A DNA stretch of 64,000 nt, taken from assembly GCA_964545205.1 (NCBI GenBank), contig CAZJFH010000015.1, positions 19,437-83,436 on the forward strand, written 5' to 3'. Within the stretch, counting starts at the first letter, position 1, and every line of letters begins with the position of its first letter. Below are positions 49,436 to 60,783 of this stretch, piece by piece. Position numbers and translations under genes: made by a program. This DNA is from CAZJFH01 sp964545205. Lineage in GTDB: Bacteria; Pseudomonadota; Alphaproteobacteria; Rhodospirillales; Magnetospirillaceae. The notes under the pieces were generated by a model. The model was not told the origin of the DNA and ran no database searches. It worked only from the letters and a program-made list of their open reading frames with translations.

Positions 49436-50125
49436 CTAGCGCGTCCGGAACCGGTACCCGACGCCTGATTCGGTCACGATCACCTTCGGCCGCGCCGGAT
49501 CGGTCTCCAGCTTGGCGCGCAGCCGGCCGACGAAGATGCGCAGGTAGTTGGTGTCCTGCACGTGCGCCGGCCCCCAGACCTCGCGCAGCAGCATCTGGTG
49601 GGTGACCACCATGTCGGCGTTCTGGGCCAGCATGCGCAGGACCTCGTATTCGCGCGGGCTCAGCTTGACCGGCGCGCCGGCCTTGCGCACCTCGCGCCGC
49701 ACCAGGTCGACCGAGACGTCGCCCGCCGCGATGGTCGGCTGGCCGCCCTCGGCGCGGATGCGCTGGCGGGTCAGCGCCCGCATGCGCGCCAGCAGCTCGG
49801 CCATGTCGAACGGCTTGGTCACGTAGTCGTTGGCGCCGGCGTCGAGCGCCGCGATCTTGTCGCCGACCGCCGAGCGCGCCGACAGCACGACGATCGGCGT
49901 CTGCGACCAGCCGCGCACCGCGTCGACGATGGCGGTGCCGTCCATGTCGGGCAGCGTCAGGTCGAGGATGATCAGGTCGGGCCGCGCGGTGACGATCGCC
50001 GCCAGCCCGGCCTTGCCGCTGTCGGCCTCGACCACGGCGTAGCCGTGCGCGTCGAGGCCGGTGGTCAGGAACCGGCGCATCTGCGGATCGTCCTCGACCA
50101 CGACCACCTTGGCGCCGTCAGTCAT
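49436..50125 (-). CDS. kdpE: KdpE-like response regulator
   Basis: 229 residues: receiver domain with D55 in LIILDLTLPDMDG and a winged-helix OmpR-type output domain (about 130-229; SPREYEVLRMLAQNADMVVT, DTNYLRIFVGRLRAKLE). Homology is closest to KdpE, which turns on K+ uptake genes. The start overlaps the kinase stop by eight bases, so the pair is co-translated. No kdpFABC is nearby, which leaves the target open. Confidence 0.9.
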   Translation of the reverse strand: MTDGAKVVVVEDDPQMRRFLTTGLDAHGYAVVEADSGKAGLAAIVTARPDLIILDLTLPDMDGTAIVDAVRGWSQTPIVVLSARSAVGDKIAALDAGANDYVTKPFDMAELLARMRALTRQRIRAEGGQPTIAAGDVSVDLVRREVRKAGAPVKLSPREYEVLRMLAQNADMVVTHQMLLREVWGPAHVQDTNYLRIFVGRLRAKLETDPARPKVIVTESGVGYRFRTR

Positions 50126-51230
50126 CGTCCATCTCCATGGCGGCGGCAGGGGCCGCATCCGCCGCCGGGAACCACAGCCGGAAGGCCAGGCCGCCGCGCG
50201 CCGGATCGCGCCGGGCGGCGACGGTGCCGCCATGCGCCGCCATGAAGCCGCGCACGATCGACAGCCCCAGGCCGCTGCCCTCGGCGCCGGCGGCGGGGCC
50301 GCGGCGGAACTTCCCGAACACCGCTTCGAGCTGGTCGTCGGGCAGGTCCGACCCGGCGTTGAACACCTCGACCTCCATGCCGCCACCGGCGCGCCGCGCC
50401 GAGACCTCGATCGCCGCTCCGGCCGGCGCGTGCTTGACCGCGTTCTCGAGCAGGTTGACCAGCACGCGCTCGACCAGCACGGTGTCGACCCACAGCAGCG
50501 GCAGATCGTCCTCCAGCCGCACCGCGACCGGCCGCTCGATGCCGTCGAGCGCGGTGCCGAGCACGTCGCCGAGGTCGGTCCAGTCGCGCCGCAGCCGCAG
50601 CGCCCCCGATTCGATCGAGGTGATGTCGATCAGGTTGCGGGTGTAGCGGTGCAGCCGCTGCGCCGCCTGCAGGATGCCGCCGAGCAGGCCGCGCCGCGCT
50701 TTCTCGTCGAGCTGGGCGTCCTCGGACAGCAGCGTCGTCGCCGAGCCGATGATCGTGCCCAGCGGCGTGCGGAAATCGTGCGACACCGACGACAGCAGCG
50801 CCTCCAGCGCCCGCGCCTCGGCCATCTCCTCGGCCAGCCGCGCCCGCTCCTGCGCCGCGGCGCGGGCGCGCTCGACCCAGCCGCTGGTGACCAGCGCGGT
50901 GATCAGGAACACCGCCATCACCACCGCGTCCTCGAGCCGCGCGAAGCCGAAGGCGAAGGCGGGCTGAAACAGGAAATAGTTGCCGGCGACCGCCGCCACC
51001 GCCGCCGTGACCATGGCCGGCGCACGCCCGTAGCGGACGGCGCTCCACAGCACCGGCAGCAGCATCAGCGTCGTGAAGCCCTCGTTGCCGACCACCGGCG
51101 CCAGCGCGCCGGCGCCGAGGCCGACCGCCGCGACGGCGGCAAGGCTGGCCAGATACGGCACCGGCCACGTCATCGCGGGCGCCGCGCCGTCGACGCGGCC
51201 GGCGAACGCCCCCTCCCCCGACTGCGACAT
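50118..51230 (-). CDS. kdpD: Short KdpD-like sensor histidine kinase
   Basis: 370 residues; four membrane helices of the DUF4118 type (about 22-115), then a dimerisation domain with H151 in SVSHDFRTPLG and an ATPase domain (NLLENAVKHAP, SGLGLSIVRGF). It lacks the long KdpD N-terminal sensor and universal-stress-like domains (about 400 residues in E. coli). So it corresponds to the C-terminal half only. Start uncertain; an ATG 13 codons upstream exists. It probably phosphorylates the KdpE-like regulator. Confidence 0.88.
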   Translation of the reverse strand: MSQSGEGAFAGRVDGAAPAMTWPVPYLASLAAVAAVGLGAGALAPVVGNEGFTTLMLLPVLWSAVRYGRAPAMVTAAVAAVAGNYFLFQPAFAFGFARLEDAVVMAVFLITALVTSGWVERARAAAQERARLAEEMAEARALEALLSSVSHDFRTPLGTIIGSATTLLSEDAQLDEKARRGLLGGILQAAQRLHRYTRNLIDITSIESGALRLRRDWTDLGDVLGTALDGIERPVAVRLEDDLPLLWVDTVLVERVLVNLLENAVKHAPAGAAIEVSARRAGGGMEVEVFNAGSDLPDDQLEAVFGKFRRGPAAGAEGSGLGLSIVRGFMAAHGGTVAARRDPARGGLAFRLWFPAADAAPAAAMEMDDD

Positions 51231-51435
51231 GATGCCCACGCGGCCCCCTCGCCCAGCGACGGGGCGCACCCTATGGGAAACTTACGTAAACGGTCCATGG
51301 TCAAACAAGTCCAGGCGCATAAACAAAAAATAAACGCCGCCTTCTAACACTTCGCGACACTGGACTCCAATGAATACTTCGGCTAGCGATTACTTGTGTC
51401 GTCGCCGTCGCGGCCGTCAGGAGGACCGTTCCAAG

Positions 51436-51657
51436 ATGTCGATCGAATCCATGCTTCAGCTCGTCGGCGGCCTGCTGCTCACCAGCGCCACCTGCTGGCT
51501 CGTCGCCTATCTCGGCCGCCGCGCCTCGTCGGGCGTCGAGTCGCGGCTGGACCGCGTGTTCCGCAACGGCGACATCGCCAGCCTGGTGCTGGTCGCCGCC
51601 CTGGTCACCGGCATCGGCACGATGGTCCATGGCGCCATGCCGCTGTTCGCGCCCTGA
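51436..51657 (+). CDS. Small two-helix membrane protein
   Basis: 73 residues from an ATG 11 bases after an AGGAGG site; an earlier in-frame start would add an Arg-rich stretch and is less likely. Two hydrophobic segments (about 7-25 and 48-65) are joined by a basic loop (GRRASSGVESRLDRVFR). Unknown family. It is divergent from the KdpD-like gene and convergent with the alpha/beta hydrolase. Confidence 0.6.
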   Translation: MSIESMLQLVGGLLLTSATCWLVAYLGRRASSGVESRLDRVFRNGDIASLVLVAALVTGIGTMVHGAMPLFAP

Positions 51658-51662
51658 GGATC

Positions 51663-52325
51663 TCAGACCGTCCGCGGCTTCCGAAGGCTCTCGACCAGCC
51701 ACTGCGAGACGGTCGCGCGCAGCGGCTCGGCGACCTCGTCGAGGGCGTGGTCGGCCTTCTCGTAGACCAGCAGCCGCTTCGGGTGGCGGGCGTGGTCGTA
51801 GAGCCGGGTCGAGCACCCGACCGGCAGCACCCGGTCGCGCTCGCCGTGCACGACCAGCAGCGACACCGAGCCGCCGCCAAGCGCCTCGACCTCGGCGCCG
51901 TGCGACTGGGTCGCCAGGGTGACGACGGCGCGCGCCTCGATGGTCTGCGCCGCGGCGTTGATCATCACGGCGCCGCCGAACGAGTGGCCTACGAAACCGA
52001 TCGTGTCGATGCCCTTGCCGCGCAGATAGGCGACGCCGGCGAGCACGTCGGCGACCGCCTCGTCCAGATTGGTGGCGTGGCGGAACTGCACGCGCAGGCC
52101 GGAGATGCCGTGCTCGTCGGCGAGTTCCTCGCACAGCTTGGGATACAGCCCCTGCGCCGGGGTGTCGAAGTCGCCGCCGACGCCGCCGACATAGACGACG
52201 CCCAGGCGGTTGGTGCCGCGGTAGAAGCGGCAGCGCACCTCGCCGCGCGAGGTGTCGAGCGCGACCGGCACGTAGGCTTCGCCGCCCGGCGGATCCTCGT
52301 GCACGGCGTTGAGTTCGACGGTCAT
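51663..52325 (-). CDS. Alpha/beta hydrolase
   Basis: 220 residues. The nucleophile elbow is GHSFGG with S115, the acid is in VVHGERDRVLP and the His in KADHALDEV. No signal peptide. Substrates of this family include esters, lactones and acyl groups; none can be assigned. The ATG follows a GGGAGG site, 10 bases after the upstream DUF1080 stop, making it the last gene of a four-gene operon. Confidence 0.85.
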   Translation of the reverse strand: MTVELNAVHEDPPGGEAYVPVALDTSRGEVRCRFYRGTNRLGVVYVGGVGGDFDTPAQGLYPKLCEELADEHGISGLRVQFRHATNLDEAVADVLAGVAYLRGKGIDTIGFVGHSFGGAVMINAAAQTIEARAVVTLATQSHGAEVEALGGGSVSLLVVHGERDRVLPVGCSTRLYDHARHPKRLLVYEKADHALDEVAEPLRATVSQWLVESLRKPRTV

Positions 52326-52335
52326 GGCAGCCTCC

Positions 52336-52899
52336 CTAGAGGGTGCGGATGCACAGGTTCCGGAAGCGAACGCGCGAGCGCGGGTCGTGGTTCTGCAGGC
52401 CGACATGGCCGCGCCGCGGCCGGCCGGCGGCGTCGTCGAGGCGGCACACCGGCGTGCCGTTCAGGCTGACGGCGACAGACGGGCCGCGGGCCTCGATCTC
52501 GAAGCGGTTCCATTCGCCGAGATCGCGCGACGCCACCAGCCGCGCCGGCGCCAGCCCGTAGACGGCGCCGGTCTGGTGCAGCGGATCGTGGTAGCGGCCG
52601 GCCTGCGGATTCCAGCCGCGGTCGTCGATCTGCACCTCCAGCCCGTGGCCGACGACGTCCTGCCAGTCGCCGAACGGCGGAAAGCGCAGGAACACGCCGG
52701 AATTGTCCTCCTTGCCGGTCGCCAGCCAGTCGATGCGCAGCACGAAATCGGCGAACTCGGCGGCGGTGTACCAGTAGACCCCGGGCCCGCCCTCGCTCTC
52801 GATGACCTCGTCGCCGACGGCATGAAAGCCGCCCATGCCGGCCTGGCGCCAGTCGGGCGAGTCCAGCGGCACGAAGACGAAATCGCCGTCGGCGCTCAT
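52336..52899 (-). CDS. DUF1080 / 3-keto-disaccharide hydrolase-like domain protein
   Basis: 187 residues, a single jelly-roll domain of the DUF1080 (laminin G-like) type: DFVLRIDWLATGKEDNSGVF, QTGAVYGL and EWNRFEIEARG are characteristic. Family members bind or cleave sugars and are usually secreted; here no signal peptide is present, so it is likely cytosolic. The start overlaps the BON gene stop (ATGA), showing tight coupling. Activity on keto-sugars is a family guess. Confidence 0.82.
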   Translation of the reverse strand: MSADGDFVFVPLDSPDWRQAGMGGFHAVGDEVIESEGGPGVYWYTAAEFADFVLRIDWLATGKEDNSGVFLRFPPFGDWQDVVGHGLEVQIDDRGWNPQAGRYHDPLHQTGAVYGLAPARLVASRDLGEWNRFEIEARGPSVAVSLNGTPVCRLDDAAGRPRRGHVGLQNHDPRSRVRFRNLCIRTL

Positions 52900-53618
52900 G
52901 CCTCGCGCACCGTCACCTGGTTTTCGACGCGGTCGACGCCGAACACGCACCAGGCGTCGTTCTCGGCGAGCAGCTTCTCGCGCTCGCTGTGGACGCTGCC
53001 GCCGAGCACGACCACCCGCCCGTCGGCGGCGACGATCATGCCGCCGGCGTCGAGGAACGGATCGCGCGCCAGCACGCGGCGGACCGAATCCGCCAGCGCC
53101 GGAGCGTCGTCGAGGCGCTGGTCGGTGGCGATGCCGTTGATGACGTCGCGCACGCCCGGAATCCACCAGGCGCTGACGCCGAGCAGGCGCTTGCGCAGCA
53201 GGTCGGGCACGCCGCCGTCGAGCGTCACGACGCCGTCGTCGACGGCGTAGTCGACGCAGCCGACCGGGTGCTCCGGCGCCGCCAGCGTGCGCGCCTCCTC
53301 GGGCCCGGTCATTTCGCGGATCGTCAGGTCGGCATATGCCGGGTCTTCCAGCAGCGCGTCGTGGAGATCCTCGCGAATCCCGTCGTCGCCGCGCCGGATG
53401 TCCGGCCGCACCCGCAGGCGGTCGGCGATGCCGGAGACGCCGGGAACGGCGGCGGCGGCCTCGAGGGCGAGCTTCTTGGCGGCGACGCTGGGCAGTTCGC
53501 CGGACATGGTCAGCACGCCGTCCGCACAGTCGAGCCGCAGCGGGTGGTTTTCCAGGTCGACGTGCGGCTGCTCCAGCAGCGCCTGGCGCACGCGGTCGAC
53601 GGGATCGGTGACGGTCAT
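52896..53618 (-). CDS. Cytosolic BON-domain protein
   Basis: 240 residues with three BON-like repeats (about 5-70, 80-165 and 170-238), each with the pattern V.L.G.V.s..e...a......gV..V.n.l. The middle one is interrupted by an insert near MTGPEEARTLAAPEHP. BON domains usually bind lipids or peptidoglycan outside the cytosol, but there is no signal peptide. It is the second long gene of the nitrilase operon. Function unknown. Confidence 0.8.
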   Translation of the reverse strand: MTVTDPVDRVRQALLEQPHVDLENHPLRLDCADGVLTMSGELPSVAAKKLALEAAAAVPGVSGIADRLRVRPDIRRGDDGIREDLHDALLEDPAYADLTIREMTGPEEARTLAAPEHPVGCVDYAVDDGVVTLDGGVPDLLRKRLLGVSAWWIPGVRDVINGIATDQRLDDAPALADSVRRVLARDPFLDAGGMIVAADGRVVVLGGSVHSEREKLLAENDAWCVFGVDRVENQVTVREA

Positions 53619-53692
53619 TCGCGGCCACTCCGAGCGGGATCGTCCATACCGCCCAACACGCGGCCCAGGCCTCTGGTTCGCGCGAGGGCGCG

Positions 53693-54580
53693 TCAGCGTA
53701 GCGAAAATACCTCGGCGGCGGCCAGCCCCGACTGCTCGGGCCAGTGCGCATGGTTGCGCACCCGGCCGTCGCGGCGCACCGCGGCCAGCGCGTCGAAATC
53801 GACCTCGGCGTAGAGCCACTGCGCTTCGTCGAGGGCGCCCATCGCCACCACGCCGTCGTCGGGAAAGCCGATGTCGGGCGGCGCGAACACCGCCGCGGCG
53901 CCGTGATTGTCCGCGACCGTCGCCGACCATGGCGCCTGCCCCACCGTCGGCGCCTGGACCACGAAGCACTGGTTCTCGAGCGCGCGGGCCTGGGCGGCGA
54001 CCCTGACACGGTGATAGCCGGCCATCGTGTCGGTGCAACTCGGGCACAGGATCAGCTCGGCGCCGGCCTCGGCCTGGCGGCGGGCGATCAGCGGGAACTC
54101 GGCGTCGTAGCAGATGGCGACGCCGATGCGGCCCAGCGCGGTGTCGAAGACCCGCACCGCCGCGCCGCCGACGACGCCCAGGCGCTCGCGCTCGAACGGC
54201 GTGGTGATCAGCTTGTCCTGCCACGCCACCGAGCCGTCGGGCGTCATCAGATGGGCGAGGTTGCGGAAGCCTTCGCCGTGCGCCACCGGAAAGCTGGGCG
54301 CCAGGATGTGGACGTCGTGGCGCCGGGCCAGGGCGCGGAACAGCTCGCGGAACCGTTCGAGATCGGGCTGCAGCGCCGCCGCCTCGGCGCGCGGGTCGGC
54401 GGCCGGCGGCCGCAGCGAGCCCAGCTCCATGGCGCCGTATTCGGGAAAGACCAGCAGCCGCGCCCCGGCCCAGGCGGCCTCGGCGACCCAGCGCGAGACC
54501 TTGTCGACCCAGGCCTCCCAGGAGTCGATCGCGGACACCGGGTACTGGGCGACGGCGATGCGCAGCAGCCTGATCGTCAC
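53693..54580 (-). CDS. Carbon-nitrogen hydrolase (nitrilase superfamily)
   Basis: 295 residues from a GTG that overlaps the stop of a small upstream ORF. The catalytic triad is E47 (FPEYG), K123 (WQDKLIT) and C157 (VAICYDAEFP). It hydrolyses an amide, carbamoyl or nitrile bond; substrate unknown. Neighbours (BON, DUF1080 and hydrolase genes) do not point to a known pathway. It opens the main part of the operon. Confidence 0.9.
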   Translation of the reverse strand: MTIRLLRIAVAQYPVSAIDSWEAWVDKVSRWVAEAAWAGARLLVFPEYGAMELGSLRPPAADPRAEAAALQPDLERFRELFRALARRHDVHILAPSFPVAHGEGFRNLAHLMTPDGSVAWQDKLITTPFERERLGVVGGAAVRVFDTALGRIGVAICYDAEFPLIARRQAEAGAELILCPSCTDTMAGYHRVRVAAQARALENQCFVVQAPTVGQAPWSATVADNHGAAAVFAPPDIGFPDDGVVAMGALDEAQWLYAEVDFDALAAVRRDGRVRNHAHWPEQSGLAAAEVFSLR

Positions 54581-54675
54581 CCGGCCGGCTCCTCGCCCCG
54601 GCGCGGCGCCAGGGCCGCGCCGGTCATCAGTTCGATCCGGATGTCGGCCGTCACCGGCGCCTCCCAATCGTCCAT
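54577..54675 (-). CDS. 32-residue ORF coupled to the nitrilase gene
   Basis: ATG to TGA frame MDDWEAPVTADIRIEL plus a 16-residue tail; its TGA overlaps the GTG of the nitrilase gene. The ribosome site is weak (GGGAT). It may be a leader peptide or a real acidic small protein. It could equally be chance in GC-rich DNA. Confidence 0.35.
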   Translation of the reverse strand: MDDWEAPVTADIRIELMTGAALAPRRGEEPAG

Positions 54676-54864
54676 GGCCATCCCGTGACCTGAACTAAGT
54701 GGCCGGCGGCGACGCGGTCAAGGCGCAATGACGTTCCTATGCGGGATGGCGTGGCCGCCCGGCCATCGGCCCGGCCGGCCCGGGGCCTTCGACAGTGTTG
54801 GGGCGACTTACAGATTCGCCGGCGCCGCGGCGGCGCCCGTCCGAACCGCCGGGAATTCCTGGAC

Positions 54865-54880
54865 TGGCACGCCCCTTGCT
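54865..54880 (+). promoter_or_regulatory. Sigma-54 promoter of the PEP-CTERM gene
   Basis: TGGCACG-CCCC-TTGCT fits the -24/-12 consensus exactly, with GG at 54866-54867 and GC at 54878-54879 separated by ten bases. A start of transcription near 54891 would leave a leader of about 60 bases before the ATG. It requires sigma-54 and an AAA+ activator, such as PrsR known from other PEP-CTERM bacteria. Confidence 0.85.
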
Positions 54881-54952
54881 GCTGATCGGCGGGCACGTCG
54901 GCCTGCTACGGCGTGCCGCCACAGAAACAGTCCTACCGGGCGGGAGACCACG

Positions 54953-55498
54953 ATGACCCTTTTGAGCAAGTCCTTCCTCGCCGCCGGGCTCATGATCGCG
55001 GCCACGGCCGGCTCGGCCCACGCGGCGTACCTCGACGGCAGCATGACCTTCGCCGGCAGTTTCCAGCCGCTGGCCGGCGGCGGCATCGCGTTCCATGTCG
55101 GCGGCAACGACGAGACCGCGATGATCATGGCCGCGGAAGGCGACTTCGAGACCTTCGCCGACGCCGCGTCATGGATGGCGCTGTTCCCCGATCTCGACCT
55201 CGACGACTACCAGGGCTGGTCCTACACGGTCGCCGGCCTGACCTTCGAACTGGACTCGCTGCAGATCGCCTACAACGGCAACGGCGCCATGCTGATCGAC
55301 GCCGGCGGCTGGCTGAAGGCCGGCGGCTACGACGACACGCGCGGCGCCTGGACCTTTTCGCAGAGCTCGATTCCCGGCATCCAGATCTTCAGCTGGGCCG
55401 GGTCCAGCATGGCGGTTCCCGAACCGGCGAGCCTCGGCCTGCTGGGGGCCGGGCTCGCCGGCCTGGCGCTTCGCCGCCGCCGCTCGGCCAGGCGGTGA
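54953..55498 (+). CDS. PEP-CTERM sorting-domain protein
   Basis: 181 residues: signal peptide to about 24 (AGSAHA), an acidic mature region with no recognised domain, and a C-terminal tripartite signal: VPEP (155-158), a hydrophobic helix (SLGLLGAGLAGLAL) and a basic tail of eight residues. This is the exosortase recognition signal, so the protein is probably cleaved and placed in an exopolysaccharide-rich surface layer. Ribosome site GGGAG. A sigma-54 promoter lies upstream and a rho-independent terminator follows, so it is monocistronic. Exosortase is not in the window. Confidence 0.9.
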   Translation: MTLLSKSFLAAGLMIAATAGSAHAAYLDGSMTFAGSFQPLAGGGIAFHVGGNDETAMIMAAEGDFETFADAASWMALFPDLDLDDYQGWSYTVAGLTFELDSLQIAYNGNGAMLIDAGGWLKAGGYDDTRGAWTFSQSSIPGIQIFSWAGSSMAVPEPASLGLLGAGLAGLALRRRRSARR

Positions 55499-55539
55499 GC
55501 TGCGACAACAACAAGAAGATCGGCTACGGACAGGACCTG

Positions 55540-55569
55540 GGGCGGCCGCGAGGCCGCCCATTTTCTTTG
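55540..55569 (+). terminator. Rho-independent terminator of the PEP-CTERM gene
   Basis: GGGCGGCC-GCGA-GGCCGCCC is an 8-base GC stem with a tetraloop (55540-55559), followed by ATTTTCTTT. It is the clearest intrinsic terminator in the window and is placed 41 bases after the stop codon. Confidence 0.85.
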
Positions 55570-55579
55570 GTTCGCCGCC

Positions 55580-56614
55580 TCATTCGGCGGCGCGGGCGTC
55601 CTGGCTCGCCTCTTCGGCATGGTATTGGACCAGCCGCGCGACCTCGTTGCGCGAGCCAAGGATCACCGGCACCCGCTGGTGCAGGCTGGTCGGCATCAGG
55701 TCGAGGATGCGCTCGCGGCCGGTGCTGGCGGCGCCGCCGGCCTGCTCGATCAGGAACGCCATCGGATTGGCCTCGTACATCAGGCGCAGCTTGCCGCCCT
55801 TGCGCGCCAGTTCGGCGTCGAGCGGATACATGAACACGCCGCCGCGGCACAGCACGCGATGGACGTCGGCGACCATCGAGGCGACCCAGCGCATGTTGAA
55901 CTTGCGGCCGCGCGGGCCGTCCTTGCCGGCCAGGCATTCGTCGACGTAGCGCCGCACCGGCGGTTCCCAGAGATTGGCCCGCGAGGCGTTGATGGCGAAC
56001 TCGTCGGTGTCCTCGGGGACGCGCATGTCGGGGTGGGTCAGCAGGAACTCGCCGATCGTCTGGTCGAGCGTGAAGCCGTTCACGCCGTGGCCGGTCGACA
56101 GCACCATCATCGTCGACGAGCCGTAAAGCGCGTATCCGGCGCAGACCTGCCTGGTGCCCGGCTGCAGGAAGTCCTCGATCGTCGGCTCGTCGACGCCGTC
56201 GGGGCAGCGCAGGATCGAGAAGATGGTGCCGACCGAGATGTTGATGTCGATGTTCGACGAGCCGTCGAGCGGATCGAACAGCAACAGGTAGCGCCCGCGC
56301 GGCAGGCCGTCCGGAATGTCGTGAACGTCCTCCAGCTCCTCCGAGGCCATCGCCGCGAAATGGCCGCCCTGGGCGCTGATGTGCAGCAGGATGTCGTTGG
56401 CGATGACGTCCATCTTCTTCTGGGTCTCGCCCTGGACGTTCTCGCTGCCCGCCGAACCCAGCACGCCGGCCAGCGCGCCGCGATTGACCTGCCCCGAGAT
56501 CATCTTGCAGGCGCTGACGATGTCGTTGAGCAGCATCGTGAACGCGCCGCTGCCTCCCATCCGCCGCTGCTCCTCGATCAGGAAGTGGGTGATGGTGTGG
56601 CGGCTCTGGGGCAT
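55580..56614 (-). CDS. fbp: Class I fructose-1,6-bisphosphatase
   Basis: 344 residues from an ATG with an AGAGGA ribosome site. Metal and substrate motifs are ASEELEDV and [17 protein letters not shown]. Gluconeogenic or Calvin-cycle enzyme that removes the C1 phosphate. The end [20 protein letters not shown] is standard. It is convergent with the PEP-CTERM gene. With the cbbQO pair elsewhere in the window a Calvin-cycle role is possible, but the gene is not in a cbb cluster. Confidence 0.96.
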   Translation of the reverse strand: MPQSRHTITHFLIEEQRRMGGSGAFTMLLNDIVSACKMISGQVNRGALAGVLGSAGSENVQGETQKKMDVIANDILLHISAQGGHFAAMASEELEDVHDIPDGLPRGRYLLLFDPLDGSSNIDINISVGTIFSILRCPDGVDEPTIEDFLQPGTRQVCAGYALYGSSTMMVLSTGHGVNGFTLDQTIGEFLLTHPDMRVPEDTDEFAINASRANLWEPPVRRYVDECLAGKDGPRGRKFNMRWVASMVADVHRVLCRGGVFMYPLDAELARKGGKLRLMYEANPMAFLIEQAGGAASTGRERILDLMPTSLHQRVPVILGSRNEVARLVQYHAEEASQDARAAE

Positions 56615-56861
56615 GGCGATCCTCTTTGTTGCGGTGCGGTAAGCCGGATTCGCGCCGATACCTACAGGATTTCTTGCTGCGGTGCAACACGTGACCCACC
56701 CACCGGTAGGTCCAGGGAGCGGGGCAGACCTACCCGTCGTTCGTATGACTTGCGACAAATCCGCGCAACCTGGCCGCGCAATCGGCTCGCCTCTGGAACA
56801 ATTCCAGGGACGAGGCTAGGCTGGTCGCTCGGCGGCGCGCCGCCGCGTCGGGGGGAGGCGA

Positions 56862-59726
<2,865 letters not shown>

Positions 59727-59768
59727 GCGGGCGCCCGAAACGGCCGTCGCCCCCGCGGAGGCGGGGGC

Positions 59769-59853
59769 CCATTTTCCAGAGGCTTCGACGCGGGTCTCCG
59801 GCGCGGGGAGCGCCTGGCGCCTCTGGAAAATGGATGCCGGCCTTCGCCGGCAT
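59769..59853. repeat. Composite REP-like palindrome, copy 2
   Basis: A perfect 15-base stem (CCATTTTCCAGAGGC at 59769-59783 with 59819-59833) is followed by ATGCCGGC-CTTC-GCCGGCAT (59834-59853) and GAC. The layout equals copy 1 at 19703-19762, but with stem bases changed on both sides, so pairing is kept. Confidence 0.8.
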
Positions 59854-59899
59854 GACGGCAGTCCGTTCAAACGTGGAACGCGAACGCGGGCACCCGATC

Positions 59900-60472
59900 C
59901 TAGGCCGCGGCCAGCACCACGCCCGAGGCGGCGACCGCGGCGCCGGCGGCGCGCAGCAGCAGGCCGCGCCGCGCGGCCAGGGCGGCGCCGACGCCGGCGG
60001 CGTGCAGCAGCGCGGTGGCGGCGACGAAGCCGGCGGCGTAGAGCGCCGGCGCGGCGGCGGCCGGCATCTCGGCGCCGTGGGCCTGGCCGTGGAACAGGCC
60101 GAAGGCGCCGACGATCGCCAGGCCCAGCGGCAGGCCCGGCCTGGCGGCCAGGGCGACGACCGCGCCGAGCACGATCACCGAGGCCAGGACGGCGCCCTCG
60201 ACGCCCGGCAGCGCCACGCCCGACAGGCCCAGCGAGCCGCCGGCCAGCATCATGCCGACGAACGCCGCCGGCAGCGCCCACACGGCGCGACCGCCGCGCT
60301 GCGCCGCCCAGACGCCGACGGTGACCATCGCCAGCAGGTGGTCGAGGCCGCCGAGCGGATGCGCGAAGCCGTGGGCCAGGCCGGCACCGGCGGCGGCGCC
60401 GGTGTGGGCGGCGGCGGGGGCGGCGACGAGCATCGCCGCGGCGGCGACGGAAAGGGTCTTGTGAAGGGACAT
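59900..60472 (-). CDS. hupE: HupE/UreJ family cobalt/nickel transporter
   Basis: 190 residues from an ATG with a GGAGG site; signal peptide, then about six helices. Metal motifs are HPLGGLDHLLAMVTVG and FHGQAHGAE. The cobalamin riboswitch upstream indicates control by B12, which argues for cobalt rather than nickel as the substrate. No hydrogenase or urease gene is nearby, in line with that. Length normal. Confidence 0.92.
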   Translation of the reverse strand: MSLHKTLSVAAAAMLVAAPAAAHTGAAAGAGLAHGFAHPLGGLDHLLAMVTVGVWAAQRGGRAVWALPAAFVGMMLAGGSLGLSGVALPGVEGAVLASVIVLGAVVALAARPGLPLGLAIVGAFGLFHGQAHGAEMPAAAAPALYAAGFVAATALLHAAGVGAALAARRGLLLRAAGAAVAASGVVLAAA

Positions 60473-60589
60473 GGTTCGGCCTCCGAATTGCGGTTCAACG
60501 GACGTCCGCGTCACCGCCAGGAGGCATGGGCCCGAGGGCCCAAGCGGCTCGCGCCTTCCGGGAAGCACCCCGCCCGGAGGTATGGCATG

Positions 60590-60740
60590 ACACGGGACGG
60601 CAGGTCTCCTGGCTCACGGCTCTGCGCCTGCCCGCCTTCCCGGTCGTCCCAGTGGCGCTTGGGCGAGGCTCGCCGTTCACAGTTGCGGGGGCAGCCACGG
60701 CTTTCGCGAAAGCGTCACCGTGTTCCCTTTTGATCCCCGA
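60590..60740 (-). ncRNA. Cobalamin (B12) riboswitch upstream of hupE
   Basis: On the minus strand the conserved pieces occur in order: GGGAACACGGTGA (60727-60715), CCCCGCAACTGTGA (60690-60677) and the B12 box GAGCCAGGAGACCTGCC (60615-60599). About 120 bases then lead to the hupE start, with a TGGGCCC/GGGCCCA hairpin that may act as switch. High B12 should turn off hupE. Confidence 0.93.
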
Positions 60741-60783
60741 GGGGAACCGTCGCCGCCAAAAATCCCTTCCCGCCGGCCAAAGG

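Noticed and set aside
52336..54009. A single 557-codon gene covering DUF1080 and part of the nitrilase region
   Set aside because: Only the last 187 codons resemble a protein family; the first part is the shadow of the BON and nitrilase genes.
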